A DNA stretch of 64,000 bases from Psychrobacter piscatorii (GCF_904846415.1 NZ_CAJHAR010000004.1:104998-168997), one strand, 5' to 3'; counted from the first letter of the stretch, positions 48,612 through 57,018 are shown. The notes: generated by a model not told the origin, from the sequence alone. Program-made: numbers and translations.

Positions 48612-49521
48612 TAACTACTCCCAACCTAAAATTTTGAGCAAATTTTCTTAATTTGGCTTTGGTATACATTAGAACTCCTAAAACAAACCCAAAAAGGAAG
48701 TGCTTTTTATTTAAAGATTTTCGATAAATATTTAAAACTGGTACTTTTCCTAAAAGTTTTAGTTTAATGGATACAGCGTCATTTTTTATTCTTTGAATAA
48801 ATCTTTCTTCATAGAAATTTAACTCATTAAAGTATATTGAGTTACCAAGAGGATTTTCTAATATAAGCTGTTCATATTTAGAAGAAAGTCCATCCTTTTG
48901 ATAGTCTCTAATTTCTAAAATATTATTTAGACAGTAAAAACTATATATTCGACTTATTCGATTATAGAGAACTGCCTCAGTAATGAAACTCTCTCCATTT
49001 TCTATAGGAAATTTATAATCTTTCAAAATTCTTGTCTGAAACATAATACCTTTATCACCTACGACTGAATGCTTGTGATACAAATCGTACATATTCGAGA
49101 ACTTGATCAATGGTAGTTTTGTACCAATCAGCTTACCCTCTAAGTCGCAGTCTAGAAAAACAATACCTGCACAATATTTTTTTTCATTATCATCCAACAA
49201 ACACCATGTTTTATCCAAAATTTCTAAACATTTATTCTTAATCTGATCATCAGAATCAACACAAATAAAAAATTTTGACTTAGCATTAACAATACCAGTA
49301 TTATAAGCAGCTTGCTTTCCTAGATTATCCTGATAGATGTACTCAATTCTAAAGCTACTTTTAGATTGGATTTTTCTTACATATTCTTTAGTAGAGTCCA
49401 CAGAACCATCATCAACTATCAACCATTCGAAATCTATCATCGTTTGACTTTCAAGTGATTCATATAGACGCTTTAAAATATGAGCACGGTTATAAGTAGG
49501 AGTGAATATTGTAAATTTCAT
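48601..49521 (-). CDS. Family 2 glycosyltransferase
   Basis: A 306-residue GT2 enzyme. KFTIFTPTYNRAHILKRLYE, WLIVDDGSVDSTKEYV and FFICVDSDDQIKNKC are its nucleotide-binding and DxD motifs. The basic, aromatic C-terminal part could associate with the membrane. This is the first glycosyltransferase after the flippase gene. AGGA precedes the ATG. Sugar specificity unknown. Confidence 0.87.
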   Translation of the reverse strand: MKFTIFTPTYNRAHILKRLYESLESQTMIDFEWLIVDDGSVDSTKEYVRKIQSKSSFRIEYIYQDNLGKQAAYNTGIVNAKSKFFICVDSDDQIKNKCLEILDKTWCLLDDNEKKYCAGIVFLDCDLEGKLIGTKLPLIKFSNMYDLYHKHSVVGDKGIMFQTRILKDYKFPIENGESFITEAVLYNRISRIYSFYCLNNILEIRDYQKDGLSSKYEQLILENPLGNSIYFNELNFYEERFIQRIKNDAVSIKLKLLGKVPVLNIYRKSLNKKHFLFGFVLGVLMYTKAKLRKFAQNFRLGVVNDT

Positions 49522-49579
49522 TCTAATATCCTGTATCTTTAGCGTTTTTTTTAATTATTCTTGAGCTTTATACCAATAC

Positions 49580-51379
49580 TCATAGTTGTGCTAAAGTCTT
49601 AAATACTTTAGATGAAGAAGATAGTTCTTGATAACTCCCCTTATCGATAATATAACCATTCTCAATAACGTATATAATGTCACAATTTTTAACTGTTGTA
49701 ATACGATGAGCAATCATAATTAAAGTTTTGCGTCCCTTTAATTTATTAATAGCTTGCATAAACTCATGCTCAGTTACATTATCTAAAGCAGCTGTTGCTT
49801 CATCCATTACTAGTATTTGTGGATTATGATATAGAGCTCGCGCAATACCAATTCGCTGTCGTTGACCACCCGATATCTTAATCCCACGTTCACCAATAAT
49901 TGTGTCAACACCTTCTTTCAACCCATTGATTAAATCTTCCAGTTGAGCGGTCTTTAAAACTAAAGCAAGCTGCTTATCATCTATTTCATTTTTTTCAATA
50001 CCAAAAGCTACATTGGCTTTTATAGTATCGTCCGAGAGATAAATATCTTGAGGTATATAGCCTATTAATTGTTGCCAAGATTCTTTCACATCTAGTAATA
50101 GCTTATTGTTAACTCTAATCTCGCCTACATCTGGATCTAATAAACCAAGCATTATATCAATTAAGGTACTCTTACCAGATCCTGAATGTCCTACAATCCC
50201 TATGCTTTTATTAGCATCAATCGTTAAGCTGAGATTGTTTAAGGTCTGCGCTGTAGCAGTATAGCTAAAATGAACATTATCTAATTTTAGACTTTCGAAA
50301 TTCTTAATAGGTTGTGCGCCATCTGAAATACTTGTCTGAGACCCTTTGAAATTTGCTATAAGTAAATCGTGCATCAAGCTCTTGACAATTCCTTGAGAGT
50401 ATCTCGTAGAGTTCAGGGCGTTAAGAATACGGTTCATAGAAGGCATCAAGCGCATACCCGACATACCAAATATGGATAATGTCAAAATCAACTCTCTAGT
50501 TGGTTTTCCATTGAATAACATCAGCATAGCAAGGCTTAACATCACAGTGACAATAGCTGTCTCTAGAAAAAATCTTGGCAGGTTTTGAGATAATTCGTAA
50601 TACCGCCTTGCTGTTGTCATGTCACTTATAGCGCTATTAAACCTTTGAATAAAGAAAGCTTCTTTATTTAGGATCTTAGTTGTCTTAAAGCTGCCCAACC
50701 CTTGCAGTACTTGCTTATTCGCTTCTGTCCTACTTCGTGATATAGCTTCACCTGAAAAGTGTAAGCGCTTGCGTATACACATAAAAATGACAACTACAGT
50801 CAAACCTAACAAAGTAAATACATACAAACTTGACAAAGGATTAATAAATAATAAAAAAACTAAAAGCAATAAGACAATCAGGCATTCAGAAATTAAAATA
50901 AGTATCGGAAATAAGAAGGCTTGAACTAAATCCAATGTTTGCTGGTTTATATTTTTTATTATCTCACTAGTATTTCTATTAATATGATTTAGATAACTCT
51001 CTTTTAAGTATTTACTTAAGAGGTTCGATGATAGTCTTCTATATATTTCGTAATTAAATCTAATCTGGAACCTTAAACTAAATATAAAAAATAAATTCTT
51101 TAGCCAGTAAAAAAAAATAACTAGTGCTGTTAAAAATATATAAAAACCATTCAAATTACTAATTATCTGATAATCAATGAGCACTGAATATAATTTTTTG
51201 AGTAAAACATAACCTTCAAAATTTTCTGGATTTAATAATAAGGCTAAGTATGGCAATATAATACCGATACCTATTACTTCTAAACACCCACCCACTAGGA
51301 ACAGAAAAAGAATAAGTAGAACCTTCAACTTATCTTCCCTATCCAATACCTGACTTATTTGACACAGCAGCTCAATCAA
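49580..51379 (-). CDS. ABC-type lipid-linked oligosaccharide flippase (PglK/MsbA-like)
   Basis: A 599-residue half-transporter. About six transmembrane helices occupy residues 1-330. The ABC ATPase follows with Walker A GHSGSGKSTLIDIM, signature ISGGQRQRIGIARAL, Walker B ILVMDEATAALD and an H-loop in IAHRITT. In a cluster with an initiating sugar transferase and no Wzx, the simplest reading is a PglK-like protein that flips undecaprenyl-linked glycan to the periplasm. The family name is secure, the substrate is inferred. The frame starts with TTG at 51379 and has no better upstream ATG. Confidence 0.85.
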   Translation of the reverse strand: MIELLCQISQVLDREDKLKVLLILFLFLVGGCLEVIGIGIILPYLALLLNPENFEGYVLLKKLYSVLIDYQIISNLNGFYIFLTALVIFFYWLKNLFFIFSLRFQIRFNYEIYRRLSSNLLSKYLKESYLNHINRNTSEIIKNINQQTLDLVQAFLFPILILISECLIVLLLLVFLLFINPLSSLYVFTLLGLTVVVIFMCIRKRLHFSGEAISRSRTEANKQVLQGLGSFKTTKILNKEAFFIQRFNSAISDMTTARRYYELSQNLPRFFLETAIVTVMLSLAMLMLFNGKPTRELILTLSIFGMSGMRLMPSMNRILNALNSTRYSQGIVKSLMHDLLIANFKGSQTSISDGAQPIKNFESLKLDNVHFSYTATAQTLNNLSLTIDANKSIGIVGHSGSGKSTLIDIMLGLLDPDVGEIRVNNKLLLDVKESWQQLIGYIPQDIYLSDDTIKANVAFGIEKNEIDDKQLALVLKTAQLEDLINGLKEGVDTIIGERGIKISGGQRQRIGIARALYHNPQILVMDEATAALDNVTEHEFMQAINKLKGRKTLIMIAHRITTVKNCDIIYVIENGYIIDKGSYQELSSSSKVFKTLAQL

Positions 51380-51422
51380 AACTTATACACCACCATCTAA
51401 AATGTTAATTATTAAACGCAAG

Positions 51423-52682
51423 CTACCTCGCCCCAAACCCTGTTATTATCGTCTTAATCACGATCAACAAATCTAAAGTCAAGGAGAAATTTTTAATATA
51501 AAAGAAATCATATTCGAGCTTCAACTTAGTCTCATCTTCATCACTAGCATAACCTTGCATAACTTGTGCCCATCCAGAAATACCAGGTTTGACGATATGT
51601 CGATAGCGATAAAAGGGAATCGTTTCATTAAATTGCCTGACGAAGTCTAATTGTTCGGGCCTTGGCCCAATAAGACTCATCTCACCTTTTAATACATTGA
51701 TAAACTGTGGTAGCTCATCTAAGCGTGTTTTCCTAATGAAGCTGCCAAACTTTGTCACCCTCACATCAACACTGGTAGCCATTTGGGCACCATTTTGTTC
51801 AGAGTCCGGTAACATACTGCGAAACTTGTACATAGTGAACAGCTTACTACCTTGTCCTATGCGATGCTGCTTGAATAGTACCGTACTTTTACTATGACGG
51901 CTTTCCCATTTAATAGCTATTCCTACTAGTATAGCTAAAGGAACGGTCACAGGCATACTCAACAAAACGATGATTGTGTCCATCAGTCGTTTTATTAATA
52001 GATAACTGGGAGAAGGTAATAGGGAGCCAAGGTTATTCTCATAAAGATGCTTGATTGGTAAGCGACCTGTCAGAGACTCATTTACTTGTAAGATATTATA
52101 TACTGGCGTGCCCTGCAAAGCAGACTCGGCCAATACCTGCTCCCATCCTGAACACAAATTATGATCTGAAAGATCGGCAACTATTGCATGGAAAGGTAAG
52201 TGTTGATGGCTTACGGATTGAAAATCTTTAGATAGCTTTACCCAAGTAACATTTTTGATATCTAGTAAACTTTGATAGCGACCTATAGGTACATAACCTA
52301 TCTTCACTTGGGTTACGGCCCGCAAAACGACTTGGGAGATAAAGCAAAATACCACACCCAGCACAGCACTGAATAATAGGTAATAAACCGAGTAAGGTAG
52401 TCGGAATATAAGTAAGATTAACCCTGCTAATAAACCACTCGCCAATAATGTTGGTAGCACAGTTACCATAGATTTTTGACCAGGAAATTGGGTCAAGCGC
52501 TCTAGTCCAATAAGACTAAAAACAATAGCACTGCTACTTACGATGACACTATTTACTTGAGTAATAAGAATATTATCAGTGACAATAAAGCTCCAGAATA
52601 ATAGTAAAGCTGGAGTTATAGAAACAAGCAGCCAGCCTATCAATATACGTATACTTAAGTATTGCCATAAGTTTTGTTGCAT
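51423..52682 (-). CDS. Polyprenyl-phosphate sugar-1-phosphate transferase (bacterial sugar transferase)
   Basis: A protein of about 419 residues with four or five N-terminal helices. The C-terminal catalytic domain begins LIKRLMDTIIVLLSMP and contains TMYKFRSMLPDSE, KTRLDELPQFINVLKGEMS, LIGPRPEQLDFVRQF and KPGISGWAQVMQGY. It transfers a sugar phosphate to undecaprenyl phosphate, starting glycan assembly. The layout resembles WbaP/WcaJ-type enzymes with an N-terminal membrane part. The frame opens with GTG at 52712; the ATG at 52682 is preferred. This is the first step of the cluster. Confidence 0.92.
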   Translation of the reverse strand: MQQNLWQYLSIRILIGWLLVSITPALLLFWSFIVTDNILITQVNSVIVSSSAIVFSLIGLERLTQFPGQKSMVTVLPTLLASGLLAGLILLIFRLPYSVYYLLFSAVLGVVFCFISQVVLRAVTQVKIGYVPIGRYQSLLDIKNVTWVKLSKDFQSVSHQHLPFHAIVADLSDHNLCSGWEQVLAESALQGTPVYNILQVNESLTGRLPIKHLYENNLGSLLPSPSYLLIKRLMDTIIVLLSMPVTVPLAILVGIAIKWESRHSKSTVLFKQHRIGQGSKLFTMYKFRSMLPDSEQNGAQMATSVDVRVTKFGSFIRKTRLDELPQFINVLKGEMSLIGPRPEQLDFVRQFNETIPFYRYRHIVKPGISGWAQVMQGYASDEDETKLKLEYDFFYIKNFSLTLDLLIVIKTIITGFGAR

Positions 52683-52833
52683 AATAATGATATATACCTC
52701 TACTATTAACACACTTCGTACTTTTACTTTTTATAATAAAAAACATGAAAGAGTTTATTAAGAATAATATTAATAGCTATAGATAATCCATTTCAAAAAT
52801 TTTATGTATATGTACTTAATTATAAGAGAGTTG

Positions 52834-53253
52834 TCATTTGCAGTCAGATGGAAGGTACATCTTAGGAATACCATCAAATGCCTTACACTGCCATTTCCTA
52901 TCAGCAGTAACGCTTAAAGTAATCAATTCGTTTTGTAAATAATTTAGGTTTTGGATGTGACAGGTTATTGCATTAGGAGCACTGCCATCTCCAATTGGCG
53001 GTGATATGCCAAATTGACAATATTCACTCTGTGTTGACATATTTAATCCAGCAACACTGAAGCTATTCATCATTGTCCCTTCATCCATCAACATCTGATA
53101 GGGTATAAGGAAATTACTCAGCTCTTGATAGATAGTAGCGAGCTGTGTTTGCCTTACCTGCATGTAATAGCCAGTTGTCGCTATAGCCGCTAATATGCCA
53201 ATAATTGCTACTGCAATCATTAGCTCTATCAAAGTATAGCCAGATTGTGCCAT
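52834..53253 (-). CDS. Type IV pilin, classical C-terminal cysteine-pair type
   Basis: A prepilin of about 139 residues. MAQSG is a short leader for the prepilin peptidase, followed by [20 protein letters not shown] with the conserved Glu at mature position 5. The C terminus WQCKAFDGIPKMYLPSDCK has the two-cysteine D-loop typical of major pilins. It differs from the other pilin (55803-56243), which has its cysteines elsewhere. Starts at 53280 and 53334 are also open, and none has a good ribosome-binding site. The left end of an IS630 remnant lies about 120 bases upstream, so its own promoter may have been lost. Confidence 0.82.
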   Translation of the reverse strand: MAQSGYTLIELMIAVAIIGILAAIATTGYYMQVRQTQLATIYQELSNFLIPYQMLMDEGTMMNSFSVAGLNMSTQSEYCQFGISPPIGDGSAPNAITCHIQNLNYLQNELITLSVTADRKWQCKAFDGIPKMYLPSDCK

Positions 53254-53433
53254 AAAGGTATTGTTATCATTTTGGTGCATGCAATTAGCCAGCTTTATAG
53301 TTATAACATAATGATGCACGCATCGTGCCATCATTTTTTACAATAACAATGGAAAGGTGTGAGTCTTCTTTGTAGTCAATCCAATATAGAAAAGGTACAA
53401 TACTTTTAAACCAAGCAAAGTAAAATATAAAAG

Positions 53434-54334
53434 ATGACCTACTCAGCAGATTTTCGAGCACAAGTTATCAAAAACATTAAGCAAAAAGATATGAGCATCC
53501 GTCAGGCCTGTACTTTTTACAATATCAGCAAGAGTACACTACAGCGCTGGCTTATAGACCCAAGCATCCAAACGACTAGAGTCAAAACGCCAACCAGTAT
53601 ACCTAATGAAGCCATTCTAAAAGACGTTAATCAATATCCAGATGACTATTTGTATGAGCGAGCTCGTCGTTTAAACTGTAGTAAATCAGGTATTGGCTAT
53701 GCCTTAAAAAGATTAAATATTAGCCAAAAAAAAGACCTTAGCACATCCAAAAGCGTATCCAATAAAAAGAGCGATATATAAGAATAAGCTTGATCATTTT
53801 AAGCAACAAGGCTATCCCATTGTCTATATGGATGAGAGTGGCTTTGAAGCTGAAACTATTCGTCCTTATGGCTATGCACCGATAGATAAACCTTGTATTG
53901 ATAGCTATAATTGACAAGCTAAAAAACGTACCAATGTCATCAGTGCTCTATATGAAAAAATGCTATTTGCACTTGATTACTTTGAGAAAAACATCAATGG
54001 AGATGTATTCTATGACTGGTGCAAATACACGCTAATTCCAAATCTTAGGACCAAATGCGTGATTGTGATGGATAATGCTAGCTTTCACAAACGAGTACGA
54101 CGACTGCTTAATAGGCATGGCCATCGTCTTTTATTTCTATCACCCTCTAGTACTGACTTGAATCCTGAGCGAGGATAAAACAAAGCACTGCTTTGCCCGA
54201 GCGCAAGGCGAGAGCTGTGCTCGAGTAGGATAAAAAACGGGCACAAGCTAAGTTTCTACGCCAAGGATGGATGGAGAATAATTTACCAAAACTGTTTCAT
54301 GATATGGGATGTACTTCTTTTATCTTGGATTGAC
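53434..54334 (+). pseudogene. IS630-family transposase, multiply disrupted
   Basis: An IS630 transposase remnant. The N-terminal part (53434-53781) has the helix-turn-helix region SIRQACTFYNISKSTLQRWL. The frame shifts at an eight-A tract (53726-53733); with seven A the frame reads on as SQKKTLAHPKAYPIKRA into the catalytic IVYMDESGFEAETIRPYG. An in-frame TGA at 53912-53914 replaces what is probably a Trp codon. The DDE part continues with CVIVMDNASFHK to SSTDLNP, is then broken by a short palindromic insertion, and resumes as RAQAKFLRQGWMENNLPKLF to a stop at 54334. The A8 run might be programmed frameshifting, but the TGA and the insertion still make it inactive. Confidence 0.88.
54172..54235. 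repeat. Small palindromic insertion within the dead IS630 transposase
   Basis: An extra segment of about 55 bases is flanked by direct repeats AGGATAAAA (54172-54180 and 54227-54235). It contains the palindrome AAAGCACTGCTTT and a second stem CGAGC/GCTCG, and is richer in G+C than its surroundings. It interrupts the transposase between DLNP and RAQAKF. It looks like a REP- or MITE-type mini-element with a short target duplication. Confidence 0.65.
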
Positions 54335-54392
54335 TATATACTAGATCGATTCATTTACAAGAAATAGATAAATAATCAATATTTTTAATATA

Positions 54393-55718
54393 TCAAAAAA
54401 TGTTGTATCCATTCTCTAAAAAGCGTGGACGTGTCAAAAGTTCGGGATCGATGAGGGCTGAGGTATTTATAAAAAAATAAAGAAAGAAAATCGTTAAAAT
54501 TAAGTATACAGTGATACTTAAATAGCTGTTTGATGCAAAACTAGCTATTAATGAATTAAAATACAATGTATGTGGGAAAATAGGATTTTTTAATAAAAAA
54601 ATAAATAACCATAATAAAGCGATTTGTGTAATCGGATATATATGAATGCCTGAAAGTAAAGTTTCAATGACTACCGCTAATAGAGCCGCGATAACAAAGT
54701 AGTCCTTATTTAAGTTCCAACTTATATTTTTAAGAATAGAAAATATAATAGCTAACAAGAACCCAAAACCGATCAGTCCTGTCTCGCTTAATACTTGCAA
54801 AAATAAGTTATGAGGATGCGATGCTAAATTTCGAGTACTATCTAGTTGATAAAAGCCACAACCCCATATAGGATTTTGAACCCAACACTGCACCGCGTTC
54901 ATCCAAATATCATAACGCTGGCTAGTAGTTGCTCTGGCTATCCCTAAACCTAGTGTCTCTACAGCATTTAAACTGGCTAGATGATTTATAGTTAGATAAG
55001 TCAGCCATGACATACTATACGCAAATCCCAACTGCCATGACACTGGACGTCTAAAGATACAAATAATTATAACAAAAGCTGTATAGGCCAATGTTGCCGA
55101 ACGTCCTCCATCCATTAGGATGGATAAGAAAGCTAAGAAAATAAAAGACAAGTACAATTTTTTATAATTTTTTTCAGTAAGATAAAGCCAAACTGCAAAA
55201 ATAGACATTATTAAAAAATAACTATTATAAATACGAATATTTAGACGTAATAAGTACCAATTGCTAGTGTAAATACCTGACGTAATATAATCCCATATAG
55301 CTACTGGTAGTAATAGGAAAATTAAGAAACTAGCTAATACTATAATTTTAGTAAGTAGTGGCCGATACTCTAAAAAGAAAAAGCTCTTATATAATAAGTA
55401 AACTAATAGTAAATCGATTATGATAAAAAAAGAATTGGACCAAAAAAAGCTACCTATTATTATAAAGACAAAAAACAAGTACTCCACTTTCGTAACTATA
55501 TAATATTTATTAAAGCAAGCATGTGCTCCTAAGCCTAATAATAAAGCTATTTCAGCGATCCTAGATTCATTGTATATACCGTAACCGCTACCTACCGTCA
55601 CGCCCATTATAAATAATAAAAAATACAGCCCTATAAACGATTCTTTATGAGCTAAAAGCTTTATCGCCTTCATTATCTGTAACTTAGATTGGTTATCCAA
55701 TCGTTGTTTGTCATACAT
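54393..55718 (-). CDS. tfpO: TfpO/PglL-type pilin O-oligosaccharyltransferase (Wzy_C family)
   Basis: A 441-residue protein with about ten transmembrane segments and a large periplasmic loop near residues 270-330. That loop has RYDIWMNAVQCWVQNPIWGC followed by SHPHNLFLQVLSETGL, the Wzy_C (O-antigen ligase) motif with the conserved His. It lies directly downstream of the major pilin on the same strand. This is the gene order of pilA-tfpO in Acinetobacter and group I pilins of Pseudomonas, where the enzyme attaches a lipid-linked glycan to the pilin. O-antigen polymerase or ligase is the alternative. Context favours pilin glycosylation. Confidence 0.82.
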   Translation of the reverse strand: MYDKQRLDNQSKLQIMKAIKLLAHKESFIGLYFLLFIMGVTVGSGYGIYNESRIAEIALLLGLGAHACFNKYYIVTKVEYLFFVFIIIGSFFWSNSFFIIIDLLLVYLLYKSFFFLEYRPLLTKIIVLASFLIFLLLPVAIWDYITSGIYTSNWYLLRLNIRIYNSYFLIMSIFAVWLYLTEKNYKKLYLSFIFLAFLSILMDGGRSATLAYTAFVIIICIFRRPVSWQLGFAYSMSWLTYLTINHLASLNAVETLGLGIARATTSQRYDIWMNAVQCWVQNPIWGCGFYQLDSTRNLASHPHNLFLQVLSETGLIGFGFLLAIIFSILKNISWNLNKDYFVIAALLAVVIETLLSGIHIYPITQIALLWLFIFLLKNPIFPHTLYFNSLIASFASNSYLSITVYLILTIFFLYFFINTSALIDPELLTRPRFLENGYNIF

Positions 55719-55745
55719 AACTCATACAACCAAAATTAACGATAT

Positions 55746-55779
55746 AAAAAAAGCCAAACATAACGTTTGACTTTTTTTG
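55746..55779 (-). terminator. Terminator-like hairpin between pilA and tfpO
   Basis: On the minus strand AGTCAAAC pairs with GTTTGGCT, with one wobble pair, and is followed by seven T. It should end most pilA transcripts and let a fraction read on into tfpO. Confidence 0.8.
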
Positions 55780-55802
55780 CAATAAACTAAGTGTAATAGC
55801 TA

Positions 55803-56243
55803 TTAAGTAAAAGATTGTGGTAATAAGTCAGCAGGGGCATCTGTGGTAGTTACTGTACTTTTCTTCAATACACCATTTTCAGTTATTGCCATGCCTATAA
55901 CTTTTGAAGTAAGTTTATTTGATACACCCGAGCTCTTAAAGGTATATTTTATACCACAGCCATTACTACCTGTAGTGGTATCTGCTACCGTAGTCGCTGT
56001 ACCATATTTACCTTCGATTGTGTCAGTAGTAGCTGCTGTTGCAGCACCTGATGCAAAACAAGTACCTGACTGCAAATTAGTGCCAACGCTAGTTTTTATA
56101 CCATCAGCTAGAGTAAAGGCTTCAGCTACTTGTGCCTTAGCAATGTAGTTCTGATAAGCAGGAATCGCGATTGCCGCTAGAATACCGATAATAGCGATAA
56201 CGATCATTAGTTCGATTAAGGTAAAACCTTTTTGAGCGTTCAT
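55803..56243 (-). CDS. pilA: Major type IV pilin PilA
   Basis: The 146-residue prepilin starts MNAQKG, is cleaved before [20 protein letters not shown], and has the conserved Glu5 of mature pilin. The globular part has two cysteines at about residues 62 and 96 and lacks a terminal cysteine pair. It ends LLPQSFT, with a Ser three residues from the C terminus, which may be the glycosylation site by analogy with PilA proteins modified at C-terminal serine. It has an AAGGAG ribosome-binding site and a sigma-54 promoter. It is assembled by the pilus machinery and retracted by PilT/PilU, also in this window. Confidence 0.95.
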   Translation of the reverse strand: MNAQKGFTLIELMIVIAIIGILAAIAIPAYQNYIAKAQVAEAFTLADGIKTSVGTNLQSGTCFASGAATAATTDTIEGKYGTATTVADTTTGSNGCGIKYTFKSSGVSNKLTSKVIGMAITENGVLKKSTVTTTDAPADLLPQSFT

Positions 56244-56550
56244 AAGAACTCCTTTTTGGATAATGTGGCAATAGAGTTACTATCTAACTGCCAGCTATAA
56301 ATATAATGTTTCTCTTGTTATAACTATTGCAGATAGTATGCCAAAATATAACAATTATTAATTTTCTCTAAAAACTCTCAATGAAGTCCATAAGTTGGTA
56401 TTCAAATACCTTAATTATCGATTTTATATTTACAATAACTTACCTAAGTTACGATATGCTTACTTAAAATTGTCAGTAGACATAAAAATCAATACTAATA
56501 AAGATAAAATCTGACATTTTTTGTCAATACCAGTTATTTTAACTTTTTTG
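56244..56550. other. Intergenic region upstream of pilA
   Basis: About 307 AT-rich bases between the second minor pilin and pilA. It contains the sigma-54 promoter described separately. I see no hairpin terminator for the upstream operon. Confidence 0.5.
56327..56344 (-). promoter_or_regulatory. Sigma-54 promoter of pilA
   Basis: On the minus strand TTGGCATACTATCTGCAA carries the invariant GG at -24 and GC at -12, separated by exactly ten bases. It lies about 84 bases before the pilA start. PilA promoters are classically RpoN- and PilR-dependent, so PilS/PilR control is likely; those genes are not in this window. Confidence 0.88.
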
Positions 56551-57018
56551 TCACTGATTCCATTGGTTGCCACTACCACAATTGCTGGCACGACACTTAA
56601 CACTTTGATAATTGAGTGTCAGCGTACCATCGCTTTTCATTTGTGCAGTTTGTTTCGGTGTAGCAGTAATTATCCATTTAGAAGTAAGTGGGTTTGGAGT
56701 GACCGTAACGGTATAGAGAGGCGTACCTTGAGTGGGAAACGGTTTATTATTGAAGTCGGTAATCACAGCAGTACTAATCGCAGCATAGCTACCTTGTGAC
56801 AATTTTCGGTTTTGAATTTGAGTGGCAATATTGTGCAGCTCACTCATCATATCGACCCGTTTAGTCTTGATGACATAACGCTGATAGCTGGGATACGCAA
56901 TTGCGGCAAGCACACCTATGATAGCTACTACTATCATCATCTCGATGAGGGTAAAGCCTTCTTGCCTCTCCACCTTATTTGTCCAGAATGACTTGTCTTC
57001 CTTAAAACCTACTGACAT
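56551..57018 (-). CDS. Minor type IV pilin, PilE-like (second copy)
   Basis: A pilin-like protein of 155 residues with prepilin motif ERQEGFTLIEMMIVVAIIGV. The segment KTKRVDMMSELHNIATQIQN with GSYAAISTAVI is the PilE-like minor pilin pattern. Two Cys occur at the C terminus (KCRASNCG). The ATG at 57018 shares one base with the stop of the upstream gene (TAATG), with GGAG placed before it, so it is translationally coupled to the preceding pilin. Function in pilus priming or adhesion is inferred. Confidence 0.88.
   Translation of the reverse strand: MSVGFKEDKSFWTNKVERQEGFTLIEMMIVVAIIGVLAAIAYPSYQRYVIKTKRVDMMSELHNIATQIQNRKLSQGSYAAISTAVITDFNNKPFPTQGTPLYTVTVTPNPLTSKWIITATPKQTAQMKSDGTLTLNYQSVKCRASNCGSGNQWNQ

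Larger units (their letters stand above)
53373..54336 (+). mobile_element. Decayed IS630-family insertion sequence
   Basis: The ends are near-perfect inverted repeats: left 53373-53399 starts TAGTCAATCCAA and the complement of the right end (54310-54336) starts identically. Both continue to a shared GTACA. TA dinucleotides flank both ends, matching the TA target duplication of this family. The transposase gene inside is dead. The element separates tfpO from the second pilin and lies in reverse orientation to both. Confidence 0.88.

Noticed and set aside
53726..53733. Eight-A tract as programmed ribosomal frameshift site
   Set aside because: Possible for a transposase, but the additional stop and insertion make decay the simpler explanation; kept only as an alternative.
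54393..55718. O-antigen polymerase (Wzy) or lipid A-core ligase (WaaL) reading for the Wzy_C protein
   Set aside because: Not excluded by sequence alone, but its place directly after pilA favours the pilin transferase reading.
55843..56148. 101-codon frame antisense to pilA
   Set aside because: It is the reverse-strand shadow of pilA codons with no independent signals.
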